64,000 nt of DNA from CALAMD01 sp035301345 (GCA_035301345.1 DATGUM010000014.1:40786-104785), one strand, 5' to 3'; positions 9,002-17,978 are shown, counted from the stretch's first letter. Made by a program: numbers and translations. Notes: a model not told the origin generated them from the sequence alone.

Positions 9002-9545
9002 AGATGAATTTTTAGAAGCATTAAACAATGGATTAAAGAAATTACGCACGGAAGAACGCGAGGAGATTATTCGAGATTTCGAAGAACATTTTTCTCACGG
9101 ATATACCGAGGGAAAAACGGATAGAGATATCATTGCTTCTTTAGGTTCACCAGAAAATATAGTGAAAGAAATTATGCTTACTTATGACGCTGAACAAGTA
9201 AAAGAAACTCCAGTCACTGGAAGCTTGCTTCGTACGATATGGTTAGTCATTGGTTTAGGATTTTTAAACTTAGTCGTCGTCCTTGGACCTGTTATCGGTT
9301 TATTCGGATTAATTATTGGTATTTGGGCAGCAGGCGCTTCATTCATTGTTTCCCCAGCTTTAGTACTCATTAACGTACTTATTTATCCAGGGACTTTTGC
9401 GTTATTCGATCTTTTCTTTTCAATATTACTTTGTGGACTCGGACTTTTCCTTATTATTGGAATATATTTTGTAACAAAAATAGTGTATAACATGTTTATT
9501 CGTTACGTAACGTTTAACGTAAAGCTTGTGAAGGGTGGTTTTTAA
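8994..9545 (+). CDS. HAAS-domain (DUF1700) membrane protein
   Basis: A 183-residue protein. The first 65 residues form the helical HAAS domain (FLEALNNGLKKL, REEIIRDFEEHF, ASLGSPENIVKE). Three or four membrane segments follow between about 75 and 170, in a Gly-rich stretch. HAAS proteins pair with PadR regulators and are thought to pass a membrane signal or act as partners of the DUF4097 protein. It overlaps the PadR gene and sits three bases before the DUF4097 gene, so all three form one operon. Confidence 0.87.
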   Translation: MTKDEFLEALNNGLKKLRTEEREEIIRDFEEHFSHGYTEGKTDRDIIASLGSPENIVKEIMLTYDAEQVKETPVTGSLLRTIWLVIGLGFLNLVVVLGPVIGLFGLIIGIWAAGASFIVSPALVLINVLIYPGTFALFDLFFSILLCGLGLFLIIGIYFVTKIVYNMFIRYVTFNVKLVKGGF

Positions 9546-9548
9546 CAC

Positions 9549-10337
9549 ATGATTAGAAGAGTCTTAGTTGTTGCTATTCTCTTAATACTTATTGGTGGAA
9601 TCGGCAGTCTTTATACCGCCAAATCACAAAAGAAAGAAAGCGAGAAACTAGAAGAAGTTATTGAGGAAACAAGTTTTGATAAAATTAACCTTCATACAGA
9701 CAATGCTGACATAATACTTTCTTCAACAACAGATAACCAAGCGAAAATAGAACTACACGGTTATCAATCTGGAGATGAGTTGCTAGCAAATGTCGTTGAT
9801 CAAACATTAGACGTTCGTGTTAACAATAAATCAGCAAAATTATTTTCCTTTGACTTCTTTTCTCCAGTATTATCACTACATATCTATGTGCCAGAGAAAA
9901 TCTACGATACCATTCAAATAAAGAGTACTAATGGATCAATTGAAATGGTGAATATCGAAGGAAAAAATTTTGATGTATTTACAAATAACGGAAAAATGAC
10001 ATTAAATCACACGGTAGGCAATAGCTTTTCACTAGATTCAGACAATGGCCAAATCAAAATGAATGACGTCACTTCAGCACGTTTGCAAGCAACGACTGAT
10101 AATGGGAGCATCACTCTTAACACAGAAGACTTAGACCAATCAATCAGTTTATATACAGATAATGGAGAGATTGACATACAGTCTGCCAGTGAACCAACAA
10201 ACGCAACGTTCGATATTAAAACAGATAATGGAGAAGTGACTTTTTTTGGGGAGAAAGATTGGGCTGTTAAAACTGGTAATGGCGAAAATGACATTAAATT
10301 GCATTCAAACAACGGCAATATCACTTTATCCCATTAA
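9549..10337 (+). CDS. DUF4097 beta-repeat extracytoplasmic protein
   Basis: A 262-residue protein with an N-terminal signal anchor (about 5-22). The rest is beta-strand repeats of about 20 residues, each carrying an NG turn: STNGSIE, TNNGKMT, SDNGQIK, TDNGSIT, TDNGEID, TDNGEVT, TGNGEND and SNNGNIT. Regular spacing of such turns predicts a beta-helix or adhesin-like fold outside the membrane. It is the last gene of the PadR/HAAS operon. Its function is unknown; the family is associated with membrane or envelope stress modules. Confidence 0.87.
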   Translation: MIRRVLVVAILLILIGGIGSLYTAKSQKKESEKLEEVIEETSFDKINLHTDNADIILSSTTDNQAKIELHGYQSGDELLANVVDQTLDVRVNNKSAKLFSFDFFSPVLSLHIYVPEKIYDTIQIKSTNGSIEMVNIEGKNFDVFTNNGKMTLNHTVGNSFSLDSDNGQIKMNDVTSARLQATTDNGSITLNTEDLDQSISLYTDNGEIDIQSASEPTNATFDIKTDNGEVTFFGEKDWAVKTGNGENDIKLHSNNGNITLSH

Positions 10338-10362
10338 CTCATATTGTCTTATACTACATTAA

Positions 10363-10394
10363 AAAGGGAAATCTAAACTCATAGATTTCCCTTT
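10363..10394. terminator. Bidirectional terminator
   Basis: A 13-base stem (AAAGGGAAATCTA at 10363-10375 with 10382-10394) and six-base loop lie between the convergent DUF4097 and ABC-F genes, with A and T tracts on either side. Confidence 0.85.
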
Positions 10395-10402
10395 ATATAT
10401 AT

Positions 10403-11857
10403 TTAACATCGTATAAACTGTTTCTCACATATTTGATAAATGACGTCTGCCACATTGTTTATAAACGTTTCATCATGTGTAACAAAAATAACTGTCCCCT
10501 CGTACCCGATAATAAATTTTTCGAGTGCTTTCATGGCGTGCATATCTAAGAAGTTAGTCGGCTCATCTAATAACAAAATATTATATTGTCCTAAGAATAA
10601 CCGGCATAACTGCAAGCGAACGGCCTCTCCGCCACTTAAAGATTGCACATTTTTCTTTATGTCCGTACGATCAAACTGCATCGCATGTAACACACTCCGA
10701 ATAAATCCCTCATCATAGTCTGAAACACTTTTAATAAATTGTAACACTGTTTTATTTGTCAAAAACTGATAGCTCATTTGTTTAAAATAGCCAATTTTAG
10801 CCTTAGGAGAAATAATTAATTCAGATGACTGATTGGCAATACGTTGAAGTAACGTACTCTTTCCACTTCCGTTGTTCCCCGTAATCGCGATTTTTTTATT
10901 TAATGGTAATTGAAAACTCACTTCATCTAAAAGCACTTTATTAGCTATTTTAAGCGTAAAACGATCAGCCATTATTGGAAATCGATTGTGCAACGTCAAA
11001 GCCTTTGACTGAGGAAATATAATCGGTCTGTCTTCTTTAGTAGCTTCTACTTTATCAAGCCTTTCGATTCGCTGTTCAATCGCTTTTGCCGCACGTTGGA
11101 TTGCTTTTTGACTCGTTCCTTTTGATTTTGTTTCAAACATTCGATTGGGCTTTTCTCTTGAACCTCTATGAGACGGATGACTCGCTTGGGCAATTTTATT
11201 CGCCCGTTCCATTTTTTCTTGTGCAGCCTTTTTGAGACGCCCTTTTTCCTTTAAGAATTGTTCATGTGCTTGATTCTGTTGGTCACGTTCTTGCTGTTTC
11301 TGCTCTAAATATTCGCTATAGTTTCCTGAGTAAACGGTAACGTTACCTTCTTCCACTTCCCAAATCGTTGTAACGAGCTCATCTAACACGAATCGGTCAT
11401 GACTAATTATAATGAGTGCCCCGTAATAATAACGTAACTCATCAAGCAAAAACGAAATTCCTTGTTCGTCTAAATGTGTCGTCGGTTCATCTATAAGCAA
11501 CGCTTCGTGATAATGTGTAAACAATTGTGCGAGTTTCTTTCTCGTTTGTTCCCCACCACTTAACGCTGTTGTATCTGTTGGTACCGTTAATTTTCCGAGC
11601 AATGCAGGATCTGCTTCAGTAGTTGTCGGTCCTTCCATTTGTTCGAAGTAACCAGATGCTACATATGTCCGTACAATTCCACTTGATGGTTGGATTTTAC
11701 CTGCAAGCAACTTTAATAATGAACTTTTACCAGCACCGTTTTTCCCAATAATACCAATCCGGTCAAATTGGTGGACTGTTAATCGATCAATCTTTAATAT
11801 GACTTTATCTAAATAACTTAACCTTACATTTTCACATTCAAAACATAATTTTTCCAT
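10403..11857 (-). CDS. ABC-F ribosomal protection protein, Msr/Vga/Vml type
   Basis: A 484-residue protein with two ABC ATPase domains and no membrane segments. Domain 1 has GKNGAGKSS, the signature LSGGEQ and LLIDEPTTHLD. A charged coiled linker (about 185-270) replaces a membrane domain. Domain 2 has GNNGSGKST, LSGGEAVRL and LLLDEPTNFLD. Length and details such as YYYGALIIISHDR resemble MsrA, which displaces macrolides from the ribosome. The leader at 11858-12300 carries an ErmD-like macrolide-sensing peptide and an attenuator, which supports an inducible antibiotic-resistance role rather than a housekeeping ABC-F; the ydiF-type copy is at 57488. The exact drug spectrum cannot be read from sequence. 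AGGAGGT precedes the ATG. Confidence 0.87.
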   Translation of the reverse strand: MEKLCFECENVRLSYLDKVILKIDRLTVHQFDRIGIIGKNGAGKSSLLKLLAGKIQPSSGIVRTYVASGYFEQMEGPTTTEADPALLGKLTVPTDTTALSGGEQTRKKLAQLFTHYHEALLIDEPTTHLDEQGISFLLDELRYYYGALIIISHDRFVLDELVTTIWEVEEGNVTVYSGNYSEYLEQKQQERDQQNQAHEQFLKEKGRLKKAAQEKMERANKIAQASHPSHRGSREKPNRMFETKSKGTSQKAIQRAAKAIEQRIERLDKVEATKEDRPIIFPQSKALTLHNRFPIMADRFTLKIANKVLLDEVSFQLPLNKKIAITGNNGSGKSTLLQRIANQSSELIISPKAKIGYFKQMSYQFLTNKTVLQFIKSVSDYDEGFIRSVLHAMQFDRTDIKKNVQSLSGGEAVRLQLCRLFLGQYNILLLDEPTNFLDMHAMKALEKFIIGYEGTVIFVTHDETFINNVADVIYQICEKQFIRC

Positions 11858-11885
11858 CTTGCTACCTCCTGAAATATTTTCATTT

Positions 11886-11936
11886 CGTATCGATAGCTAG
11901 AATCGATACGAGCTTCTGTTTAACTGAAGCTCGTAT
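11886..11936 (-). promoter_or_regulatory. Mutually exclusive hairpins before the ABC-F gene
   Basis: Two overlapping stems lie in the ABC-F leader: 11906-11916 with 11926-11936 (11 base pairs) and 11886-11894 with 11902-11910 (9 base pairs). They share 11906-11910, so both cannot form together. They lie between a short leader ORF and the ABC-F start, as expected for ribosome-controlled attenuation. Confidence 0.6.
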
Positions 11937-11959
11937 TAAAAAAAGAATAAATATTGCAA
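11936..11959 (-). CDS. Second, seven-residue leader ORF of the ABC-F gene
   Basis: TTG start at 11959 with AAGGTG six bases upstream; it encodes MQYLFFF and then a stop inside the first arm of the downstream hairpin. It is short and hydrophobic, like some drug-responsive leader peptides (MsrD leader MYLIFM, for example), but a role is only inferred. Confidence 0.4.
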   Translation of the reverse strand: MQYLFFF

Positions 11960-12010
11960 AATAATCACCTTCTCAATCTATGACTTAAAAACTTTATCTT
12001 TTTATAGAAA

Positions 12011-12040
12011 ACAAAAAAATCACAAGCATCTGCTTGTGAT
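12011..12040 (-). terminator. Intrinsic terminator (attenuator) inside the ABC-F leader
   Basis: On the minus strand the stem ATCACAAGCA / TGCTTGTGAT (12019-12028 with 12031-12040) is followed by seven Us. It lies between the promoter at 12299-12327 and the ABC-F gene, so basal transcripts would end here unless antiterminated. Confidence 0.75.
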
Positions 12041-12217
12041 TAAAGAGTAATGGGAAAAAATATATGAGTTGCTTATTACAAATAGCCATTCTTTTCTTAT
12101 TGTTTTACCTAAGAAAGAAATACTACGCAATTAATAATTTAACAATAATTATTAAAAAAAGACAGACTTACCCCGCTTACTCTGAATCTAGATGACAGAG
12201 CCTTTGAAATTATTCAA

Positions 12218-12262
12218 TTACTGATTCAAAGTTAGGATGCGAAGTTTCATTGCATGTGTCAT
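12218..12262 (-). CDS. ErmDL-like macrolide-arrest leader peptide
   Basis: A 14-codon ORF encoding MTHAMKLRILTLNQ, with AGGAGG ten bases before its ATG and a strong promoter just upstream. The ErmD/ErmK leader of Bacillus licheniformis is, as I recall, MTHSMRLRFPTLNQ: the same length, the same MTH start, the same TLNQ end and an equivalent (K/R)LR arrest motif. Macrolides stall ribosomes at such +x+ motifs. A 7-base-pair hairpin (12202-12208 with 12225-12231) starts inside the last codons, so a ribosome stalled at MKLR would prevent it from forming and could switch the leader to antitermination. Confidence 0.85.
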   Translation of the reverse strand: MTHAMKLRILTLNQ

Positions 12263-12298
12263 TTTTTAATAATCCTCCTACTAGTTTTAATAACTTTA

Positions 12299-12327
12299 AT
12301 TTTAAACAGTCACTATATAGATGTCAA
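12299..12327 (-). promoter_or_regulatory. Strong promoter of the ABC-F leader
   Basis: On the minus strand a perfect TTGACA (12322-12327) and TAAAAT (12299-12304) are 17 bases apart, immediately downstream of the symporter gene. It gives the ABC-F gene its own transcript with a leader of over 400 bases. Confidence 0.8.
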
Positions 12328-12381
12328 TCATTTAAACGTATATTAATTTTAGTCCGAAAGAACGCTCAATTAATCACACGT

Positions 12382-13812
12382 TTACGTCGCACTTATTTCT
12401 GAATTTACACGGTCTTTACTAAACAATGTTACTGACATTAAAATAATAAATGAAAATGGTAATCCGACCATAATTGGATGGACACCAAATGGGTGACCTA
12501 ATATTTGCCATAAAACAGATAGTCCTAAACCTGCCCACATCCCGAGTACACCTGCCATTCGCGTCGGACGTTTCCAAAACATGCCAAGGACGATAGGTGC
12601 TAGTAAAGCAGATACTGACATCGCTGTTCCTGTCACCATCAAGTTAACTAAGCCTGGTATTTTCAGCGCTAATATAACCGATATAATTGATACGATTAAG
12701 ACGGATAAACGGCTATACAGAACCATGTTTGCTTTTTCTTCATCTTTTACAAGTGGACGAATAATATCGTTAGCAATCGATGATGATCCAGCGATGAAAA
12801 ATGAATCCGCACTAGAAATAACGGCTGCTAATAAAACGATAACCATCACGATGACTCCATATGTCGGAAATACCGCTTGAATCGTATCGTAATAAATAAG
12901 TGCCGGGTTTTCTGATTGAATATTTAAACCGAATCGACTAAATACACCCGTCCCGACGATAATTGCTCCTAAACCGACAGCAATAATCATTGACAACCAG
13001 TAACCATTACGAGCTGTTTTTAAACTGTTTGCTGCCCAGATACGTTGCCAAACATCTTGGCGAATAAACTGGTAACAAGCGAGTGTTAAAAGATAAATCA
13101 TAATTTCGTTTGAGCTAATATTAAAGACATTTAACATCGCATGCTCGTTTTGTGCAACTGCTGTTGAACTTACTTCACTCCAACTACCTGACTGCTGCCA
13201 AACGACGATAAATAAAATAATAACCCCGATTGTTAGCAATGACCCTTGGATAACATCTTGCCAAACGACAGCCTTTAAACCACCTAAATACGTTTTAATC
13301 GTTAATAAAATCCACCCGATTAAAATACCGACCGTCATACTTATGCCGAGCGTTAAATTTAAAATCGTTGCAATCGCAACAAACTGCATACCTGTCATCG
13401 CGCAATAAGAAAATAAAAAACTAATAACTGTCGGTAAACGCGCCTTTTCTCCGTAACGTAAAGCCGCATAATCACCAACTGTTACCATTTGATGCTTTTC
13501 GCCAATTTCGCGAATTCGCTTTAAGAAAAACAGTGCAAGGACGATAACCGCACTAATCATCGTAATATGAATCCATTGCTGCCCCATTCCTAAGCTGTAA
13601 CCGTTTTCCATATAACCTAAAAGCGTTGCACCACCAACCCCTGTTCCGATAAATGTTAATATAAGTGGTAACGTTGAAACGGATCGTCCTGCCACGTTAT
13701 AATCATCATACGTTTTTATTTTCTTGTTAATAACGAAAGACAAGCCGATAAGAAAGATAAAATATATAAGGACAATTACCCCAATTAACATCTGTTCACT
13801 TGGATTAAACAC
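12382..13812 (-). CDS. Sodium:solute symporter (SSF family)
   Basis: About 476 residues from a GTG at 13812, which has GGAGG seven bases upstream; the frame extends to 13893 but without a ribosome site. It has 12-13 predicted membrane segments and the SSF region GTGVGGATLLGYMENGYSLG near the N-terminus, which forms part of the sodium/substrate site. SSF carriers import sugars, amino acids, proline, pantothenate or carboxylates with sodium; I cannot assign the substrate. It is monocistronic, with a terminator upstream and the ABC-F promoter just past its stop. Confidence 0.85.
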   Translation of the reverse strand: MFNPSEQMLIGVIVLIYFIFLIGLSFVINKKIKTYDDYNVAGRSVSTLPLILTFIGTGVGGATLLGYMENGYSLGMGQQWIHITMISAVIVLALFFLKRIREIGEKHQMVTVGDYAALRYGEKARLPTVISFLFSYCAMTGMQFVAIATILNLTLGISMTVGILIGWILLTIKTYLGGLKAVVWQDVIQGSLLTIGVIILFIVVWQQSGSWSEVSSTAVAQNEHAMLNVFNISSNEIMIYLLTLACYQFIRQDVWQRIWAANSLKTARNGYWLSMIIAVGLGAIIVGTGVFSRFGLNIQSENPALIYYDTIQAVFPTYGVIVMVIVLLAAVISSADSFFIAGSSSIANDIIRPLVKDEEKANMVLYSRLSVLIVSIISVILALKIPGLVNLMVTGTAMSVSALLAPIVLGMFWKRPTRMAGVLGMWAGLGLSVLWQILGHPFGVHPIMVGLPFSFIILMSVTLFSKDRVNSEISAT

Positions 13813-13837
13813 ATAAAAACCTCCCCTAATCATTAGT

Positions 13838-13875
13838 AAAAGACGTGTTGTGAAAAGTTTCACAGCACGTCTTTC
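13838..13875 (-). terminator. Terminator after the DUF697 GTPase gene
   Basis: A stem of about 16 base pairs built on AAGACGTG / CACGTCTT with one mismatch and a short loop. On the minus strand it is followed by a short U-rich stretch. It separates the GTPase gene from the symporter gene. Confidence 0.65.
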
Positions 13876-13949
13876 ATCATAGCAAATATTCAAAATTTTA
13901 GTAATAAAAATATCACTTTCTTTTAAAATGTTACTTATTACTTATTGAT

Positions 13950-15392
13950 CTATTTCTTTTTACGTAAACGAATTTTCGACCGGAACTTTTGCAAGATGCT
14001 TTCCTTTTTTTCTTCAGTTGGCTCGTCCGCTTCATCAATTGTTCGTAAATCTTCTTTTAAAGTTTCTTTTAAGTCTTTTTCTTCTGCAACGATTTCTTCC
14101 TCAGCTACCATCTCTTCTTTTGATGACTCAGCCACTTGCTTCACTTCGTCCATCGAAGCTTCTTTCATATAATAAGCGATAGCTGCTTTCCCGATAGAAT
14201 ACGTTCCAGACGCTGCCACGCCACCACTGATAGCTGATCCTGCACCTGGTACGACATTTAGTAATTTACTTCCTTGCTGTGCAACAAATCGTAAACCAAA
14301 GCCGAACAAAAACACCGCTCCTAAAGAAATAATAAATTCACGCGCTGTTTTTGCACTTACTTCATTACCGCTTAAATATGCGATGAGCATCACTTCGATC
14401 ACTTGAATCGGTAATAAAACTAAAATATCTGCAATTGGAATTGGCGTCGTCCCAACGACTGCACTTGCAGCTGTAAAACGCTTCACAAATACGTTTGCAA
14501 TTTTTTCTAAAGCATTTTCGACTTTATTATTTAGCATTAAATCGAGTGCCGCTCGAAATTCAATATGATCAACAAGAACATTAATGAGCTCGTCGATATT
14601 ATATCTACCGTCATAAACGATTCTGAGCTTCTCTCTTTCCTCGGCCGAGAGATCCTCTGGAGAATCATCACTCCATTCAACATAAGATGACACTGGAACA
14701 ATGATTGCATCTTTCAATGATGCATCATCAAGCACTTGCTTGACTTGTTTTACTTTATCTTCAATGTTTTTTAATTTTCTATCTGTATATTCTTCAGCGA
14801 TTTTTATCCGCGACGGCTCGATTTCATCGATTCGATTAATCACTGTAAGAAGTGGCGGTTTTACATTCAGATGATCCATCAGTTCCTTAAGTGCAATCGT
14901 ATCTTCACGTAACGTCGAACGATCAGCACCACTCGTTAAAAACATAAACGCATCTGGCTGAAAGTCCTCAATAACCGTCCGTAAATCTTCTTCTGCTGTA
15001 CGCGATTGCTCAGAAATGTTTTCTTTAATACCACGTGTATCAATCACTTCGAACATCGTTTTCCCTTGTTTTTTATACTTAAAAATTTCATGTTCAATCG
15101 TACCGACTTCAATCGAACTTGTCTCTGCTAAATACGTATCAAACATCGCATTAATCAAACTACTTTTCCCAACGCCTGAACGTCCAACAAGGACAATTCT
15201 CGGTGCCCGTCGTTGTTCGATATCATCGATAATACTTTTAATTTCTTCTGAATGAAATATTTCCTCAATCATTTTTCGAGCAAATGATGGTATCGCAATA
15301 TCTAATTCATCAATAAACGATGACGATGAATTCATCAAATGTGCGATGTTTTTTAACCGTTCTTCAATTTCTTTTGTACGCTCCACAGTCAA
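13950..15392 (-). CDS. GTPase with C-terminal DUF697 membrane domain
   Basis: A 480-residue protein. A GTPase domain of the Era/dynamin-like class occupies about 45-260: P-loop GRSGVGKSS, the G3 motif DTRG and the G4 motif NRID. A DUF697 domain (about 300-400) has hydrophobic stretches such as TTPIPIADILVLLP. The last 80 residues are highly charged. Such proteins are thought to act at the membrane under stress, but their targets are unknown. The frame starts at TTG 15392 (AAGGAG four bases upstream); a GTG six bases later is an equally plausible start. Confidence 0.8.
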   Translation of the reverse strand: MTVERTKEIEERLKNIAHLMNSSSSFIDELDIAIPSFARKMIEEIFHSEEIKSIIDDIEQRRAPRIVLVGRSGVGKSSLINAMFDTYLAETSSIEVGTIEHEIFKYKKQGKTMFEVIDTRGIKENISEQSRTAEEDLRTVIEDFQPDAFMFLTSGADRSTLREDTIALKELMDHLNVKPPLLTVINRIDEIEPSRIKIAEEYTDRKLKNIEDKVKQVKQVLDDASLKDAIIVPVSSYVEWSDDSPEDLSAEEREKLRIVYDGRYNIDELINVLVDHIEFRAALDLMLNNKVENALEKIANVFVKRFTAASAVVGTTPIPIADILVLLPIQVIEVMLIAYLSGNEVSAKTAREFIISLGAVFLFGFGLRFVAQQGSKLLNVVPGAGSAISGGVAASGTYSIGKAAIAYYMKEASMDEVKQVAESSKEEMVAEEEIVAEEKDLKETLKEDLRTIDEADEPTEEKKESILQKFRSKIRLRKKK

Positions 15393-15523
15393 TCATCTCC
15401 TTAACTGCTCCTATAACTTTATTTTATCCTTTTTCTTTTCTAATAGCTATAACTTTTGTCGATTTTACCTCGTTTTAACGTTCACATGATAGAATCGCAT
15501 TACTTTAAAAAAGGAGAGTGCCT

Positions 15524-16201
15524 ATGAAATTACGTGCAAACTTATTTATCTTAATGGCCACTATCTGTTTATCATTAGTTGGTTGTGGAAATGGTGATGA
15601 AGAAGCATCTGAACAACAGGCCGAAGCACCACCTGAACATGAAAGTGATGAAGAAATCGAATCTATATTAGATGCTCATCCTGAAACGATTGATATTCAG
15701 AAAGAAGAATCATCTGATATCGGTACGTTTCACGTCATTACTGAACGAACAGATGAAGAAGAAATGATCAGCTTTAGTTCATCAAACATTATTTATACGA
15801 TTGATAAAGCACAATTAGCTTTTTTAGAACCAGATGAATCAGTTGCTGACTTGTTTGAAACCGAGAAATACAATCCAATCGTTTTCGCGGACGTCGTCGT
15901 TGAAAATAAAACAGACGAAACGATCACACTCGAATATCCTTATGCATTAGATATTCGAACAGGAGGTTTTACAGGAGACGTCATTACAGAGTTGTCTGAT
16001 GAAATAGGTGGAGAATTCTCACCTGGTGAAGAAAAAGAAGGACGGATTTATTATGAAGGTACACCGATGCTAGATGATTTAGAGGAGTCGTTTGAATTTG
16101 TGAAAAGCGGATTCACTTTCGGATCAGAACCATTGTTAGATGCTGACGGTAATGAAATTGAGGACGACTTAGGTGTCGTTTACGAAATTACACTATATTG
16201 A
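15524..16201 (+). CDS. Acidic lipoprotein of unknown function
   Basis: Starts at ATG 15524, seven bases after AAGGAG; a GTG at 15518 is too close to that site. A lipoprotein signal ends in the lipobox LVGC, with the lipidated Cys at residue 21. A low-complexity acidic linker follows, then a beta-rich domain from about residue 60 whose VENKTDETITLEYP segment resembles DUF4352/telokin-like immunoglobulin folds. It is predicted to sit on the outer face of the membrane. No operon partner; it is divergent from the GTPase gene and convergent with the GGDEF gene. Confidence 0.8.
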   Translation: MKLRANLFILMATICLSLVGCGNGDEEASEQQAEAPPEHESDEEIESILDAHPETIDIQKEESSDIGTFHVITERTDEEEMISFSSSNIIYTIDKAQLAFLEPDESVADLFETEKYNPIVFADVVVENKTDETITLEYPYALDIRTGGFTGDVITELSDEIGGEFSPGEEKEGRIYYEGTPMLDDLEESFEFVKSGFTFGSEPLLDADGNEIEDDLGVVYEITLY

Positions 16202-16220
16202 AAATGATTTTAAACGAATA

Positions 16221-16266
16221 AAACACTCTTTACTCATGCAAGTAAAAATTGCGAGTAAGAGTGTTT
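16221..16266. terminator. Bidirectional terminator
   Basis: Outer arms 16221-16235 and 16253-16266 (AAACACTCTT... / ...AGAGTGTTT) with one bulge and an inner GCAA/TTGC pairing; a T-run follows on the plus strand. It lies between convergent genes. Confidence 0.75.
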
Positions 16267-17811
16267 TTATCGTAATGAATGGATATTTGTTTGTTCAAGA
16301 GGATTAATATCATCTGCGTGAATCACTCGGTTTCTTCCTAACCGTTTCGCCTCATATAATGCTCCGTCAGCCTTTTGAATAAAAGAAGCAATAGACATTT
16401 GACGAGGATGCAACAATGAACTAACTCCTATACTTGCCGTCACAGATGTCGTTTGGCCATTTATATCTATTTCTAATTGCTCGATTACGTGACGAATCTT
16501 TTGCGCACAACGCATCGTCGTTTCCTCATCTGTATTTAACAATAAAACAGCGAATTCCTCACCACCATAACGAGCGACAAAACCATTATCTTCTTTTAAA
16601 ATAGTGACAATCGCCTGAGCAACTTCTTTTAAACATTGGTCACCTGACAAATGACCGTGCGTATCATTATACGTTTTGAAACAATCGATATCTATCATTA
16701 AAAAGCCAATAGGAAACTTTTCACTCACAAGAGTGTCCCACAATTCCTGCATTGAGTGATCTAAATAGCGACGATTAAAAACACCTGTTAATCCGTCAAC
16801 CATAGACATCGTTTCTAATTCTTCGTTAATCATTTGTAACTCAATGTTCATTTGATCCGCTTTTTCGTTCGCCTTAACGAGAGACGTTTCAACGTCCTCT
16901 CTTACACGCATTTCTTTACGTAATCTGAAAATCCAGTAACTTGAAACAGACAAAATAATAATAAACACGACAACGATAGCCGCTGTCACTCGTAAAAGAG
17001 GGCCATAATCAACGTCTGTATCTATATTTATCCATTTACTACTTATTGCACGTATGTCATCCTCTTCAATCATCGAAAATGCTTTATTAAAAATCGATAC
17101 TAATTCTGGATGTCCTTTATAGCCTGCAAAATATAATCCTTGTCGTTTATCGGCTTCATAAGCGATAACACGTAAATCAGCGATACCATTCGTCCGTAAT
17201 ATATGCTTCGTCGTCGCTAAGTTACCGACATAATATTTCTCTTCACCTGTCGCAACAGCAACGAGTGCCGCTTCAGCCGTGTCATATAAACTTAGATGGA
17301 TATTTTTCTGTTGCAATAAATAGCTATGGTGGGAACTATTCTTCTGCACAGCAATTGCTGTATGATCTAAGTCTTCAACATTCATGACATTCGTATCTTC
17401 ACTCCGCGTCACGATTACCCGCTTAAACTGAAAGTATGGTCTCGATAATATAAATTCCTTCTCTCGCTCTGGTGTTTTTCCGACCGCAGCTAGTCCATCT
17501 AACTTTCCGTCCATCGCTAAATCATACGCTTCTAGCCACGTTAAATTTTCTTGTACTTTAAATTGTAAACCGGTTTGCTCTTCAATAAGCGATAAAATAT
17601 CCCGAACAATTCCCTTATACTCTCCGTCTTCATCAATAAATTCAAAGGGAACAAATTCAGGGTCTATTCCAATCTCTACAACTGGGTGTTCTGCAATAAA
17701 TGCGCGTTCTTCCTCTGTTAAATCAAGTGATTCACCTTTAACAGAAGGAACAATAAAAAAGACTGAAGTGAGTAAAGAAACGATAAACGTCATCACATAA
17801 AATTTTCTCAC
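16267..17811 (-). CDS. Diguanylate cyclase with periplasmic-type solute-binding sensor
   Basis: A 514-residue protein. A signal sequence (1-27) is followed by a family-3 solute-binding domain (about 35-255), including EIGIDPEFVPFEF and a Gly/Val-rich hinge. One membrane segment (about 263-287) and a short coiled coil lead to a GGDEF domain (about 340-505) with the active RYGGEEF motif. No RxxD inhibitory site is seen just before it. It should make cyclic-di-GMP in response to an extracellular small ligand such as an amino acid. No EAL or PilZ gene lies nearby. Confidence 0.9.
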   Translation of the reverse strand: MRKFYVMTFIVSLLTSVFFIVPSVKGESLDLTEEERAFIAEHPVVEIGIDPEFVPFEFIDEDGEYKGIVRDILSLIEEQTGLQFKVQENLTWLEAYDLAMDGKLDGLAAVGKTPEREKEFILSRPYFQFKRVIVTRSEDTNVMNVEDLDHTAIAVQKNSSHHSYLLQQKNIHLSLYDTAEAALVAVATGEEKYYVGNLATTKHILRTNGIADLRVIAYEADKRQGLYFAGYKGHPELVSIFNKAFSMIEEDDIRAISSKWINIDTDVDYGPLLRVTAAIVVVFIIILSVSSYWIFRLRKEMRVREDVETSLVKANEKADQMNIELQMINEELETMSMVDGLTGVFNRRYLDHSMQELWDTLVSEKFPIGFLMIDIDCFKTYNDTHGHLSGDQCLKEVAQAIVTILKEDNGFVARYGGEEFAVLLLNTDEETTMRCAQKIRHVIEQLEIDINGQTTSVTASIGVSSLLHPRQMSIASFIQKADGALYEAKRLGRNRVIHADDINPLEQTNIHSLR

Positions 17812-17948
17812 GGGTTCTTTCCTCTCAAGTAAAATACATGATACCGATCATAATGATTAATCGTATATTATCGCTTTTCTTTTAAATAAGCAAATTAAGT
17901 GAAAATTAAGTTATCTTAACAATTCAACATATGAGTAACACATTATTT

Positions 17949-17978
17949 TTGACAGAGACTTCGTTTACTACATACATA
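17949..17978 (+). promoter_or_regulatory. Promoter of the copper ATPase gene
   Basis: A perfect TTGACA (17949-17954) is followed after 17-18 bases by ATACAT/TACATA. The GGGGTATA at 17982-17989 just downstream recalls half of a CsoR copper-repressor site, but the other half is not clear. Confidence 0.5.

Noticed and set aside
11994..12089. A 31-codon ORF reading through the attenuator hairpin in the ABC-F leader
   Set aside because: No proper ribosome site, and the hydrophobic sequence arises from the stem and T-run; likely chance.
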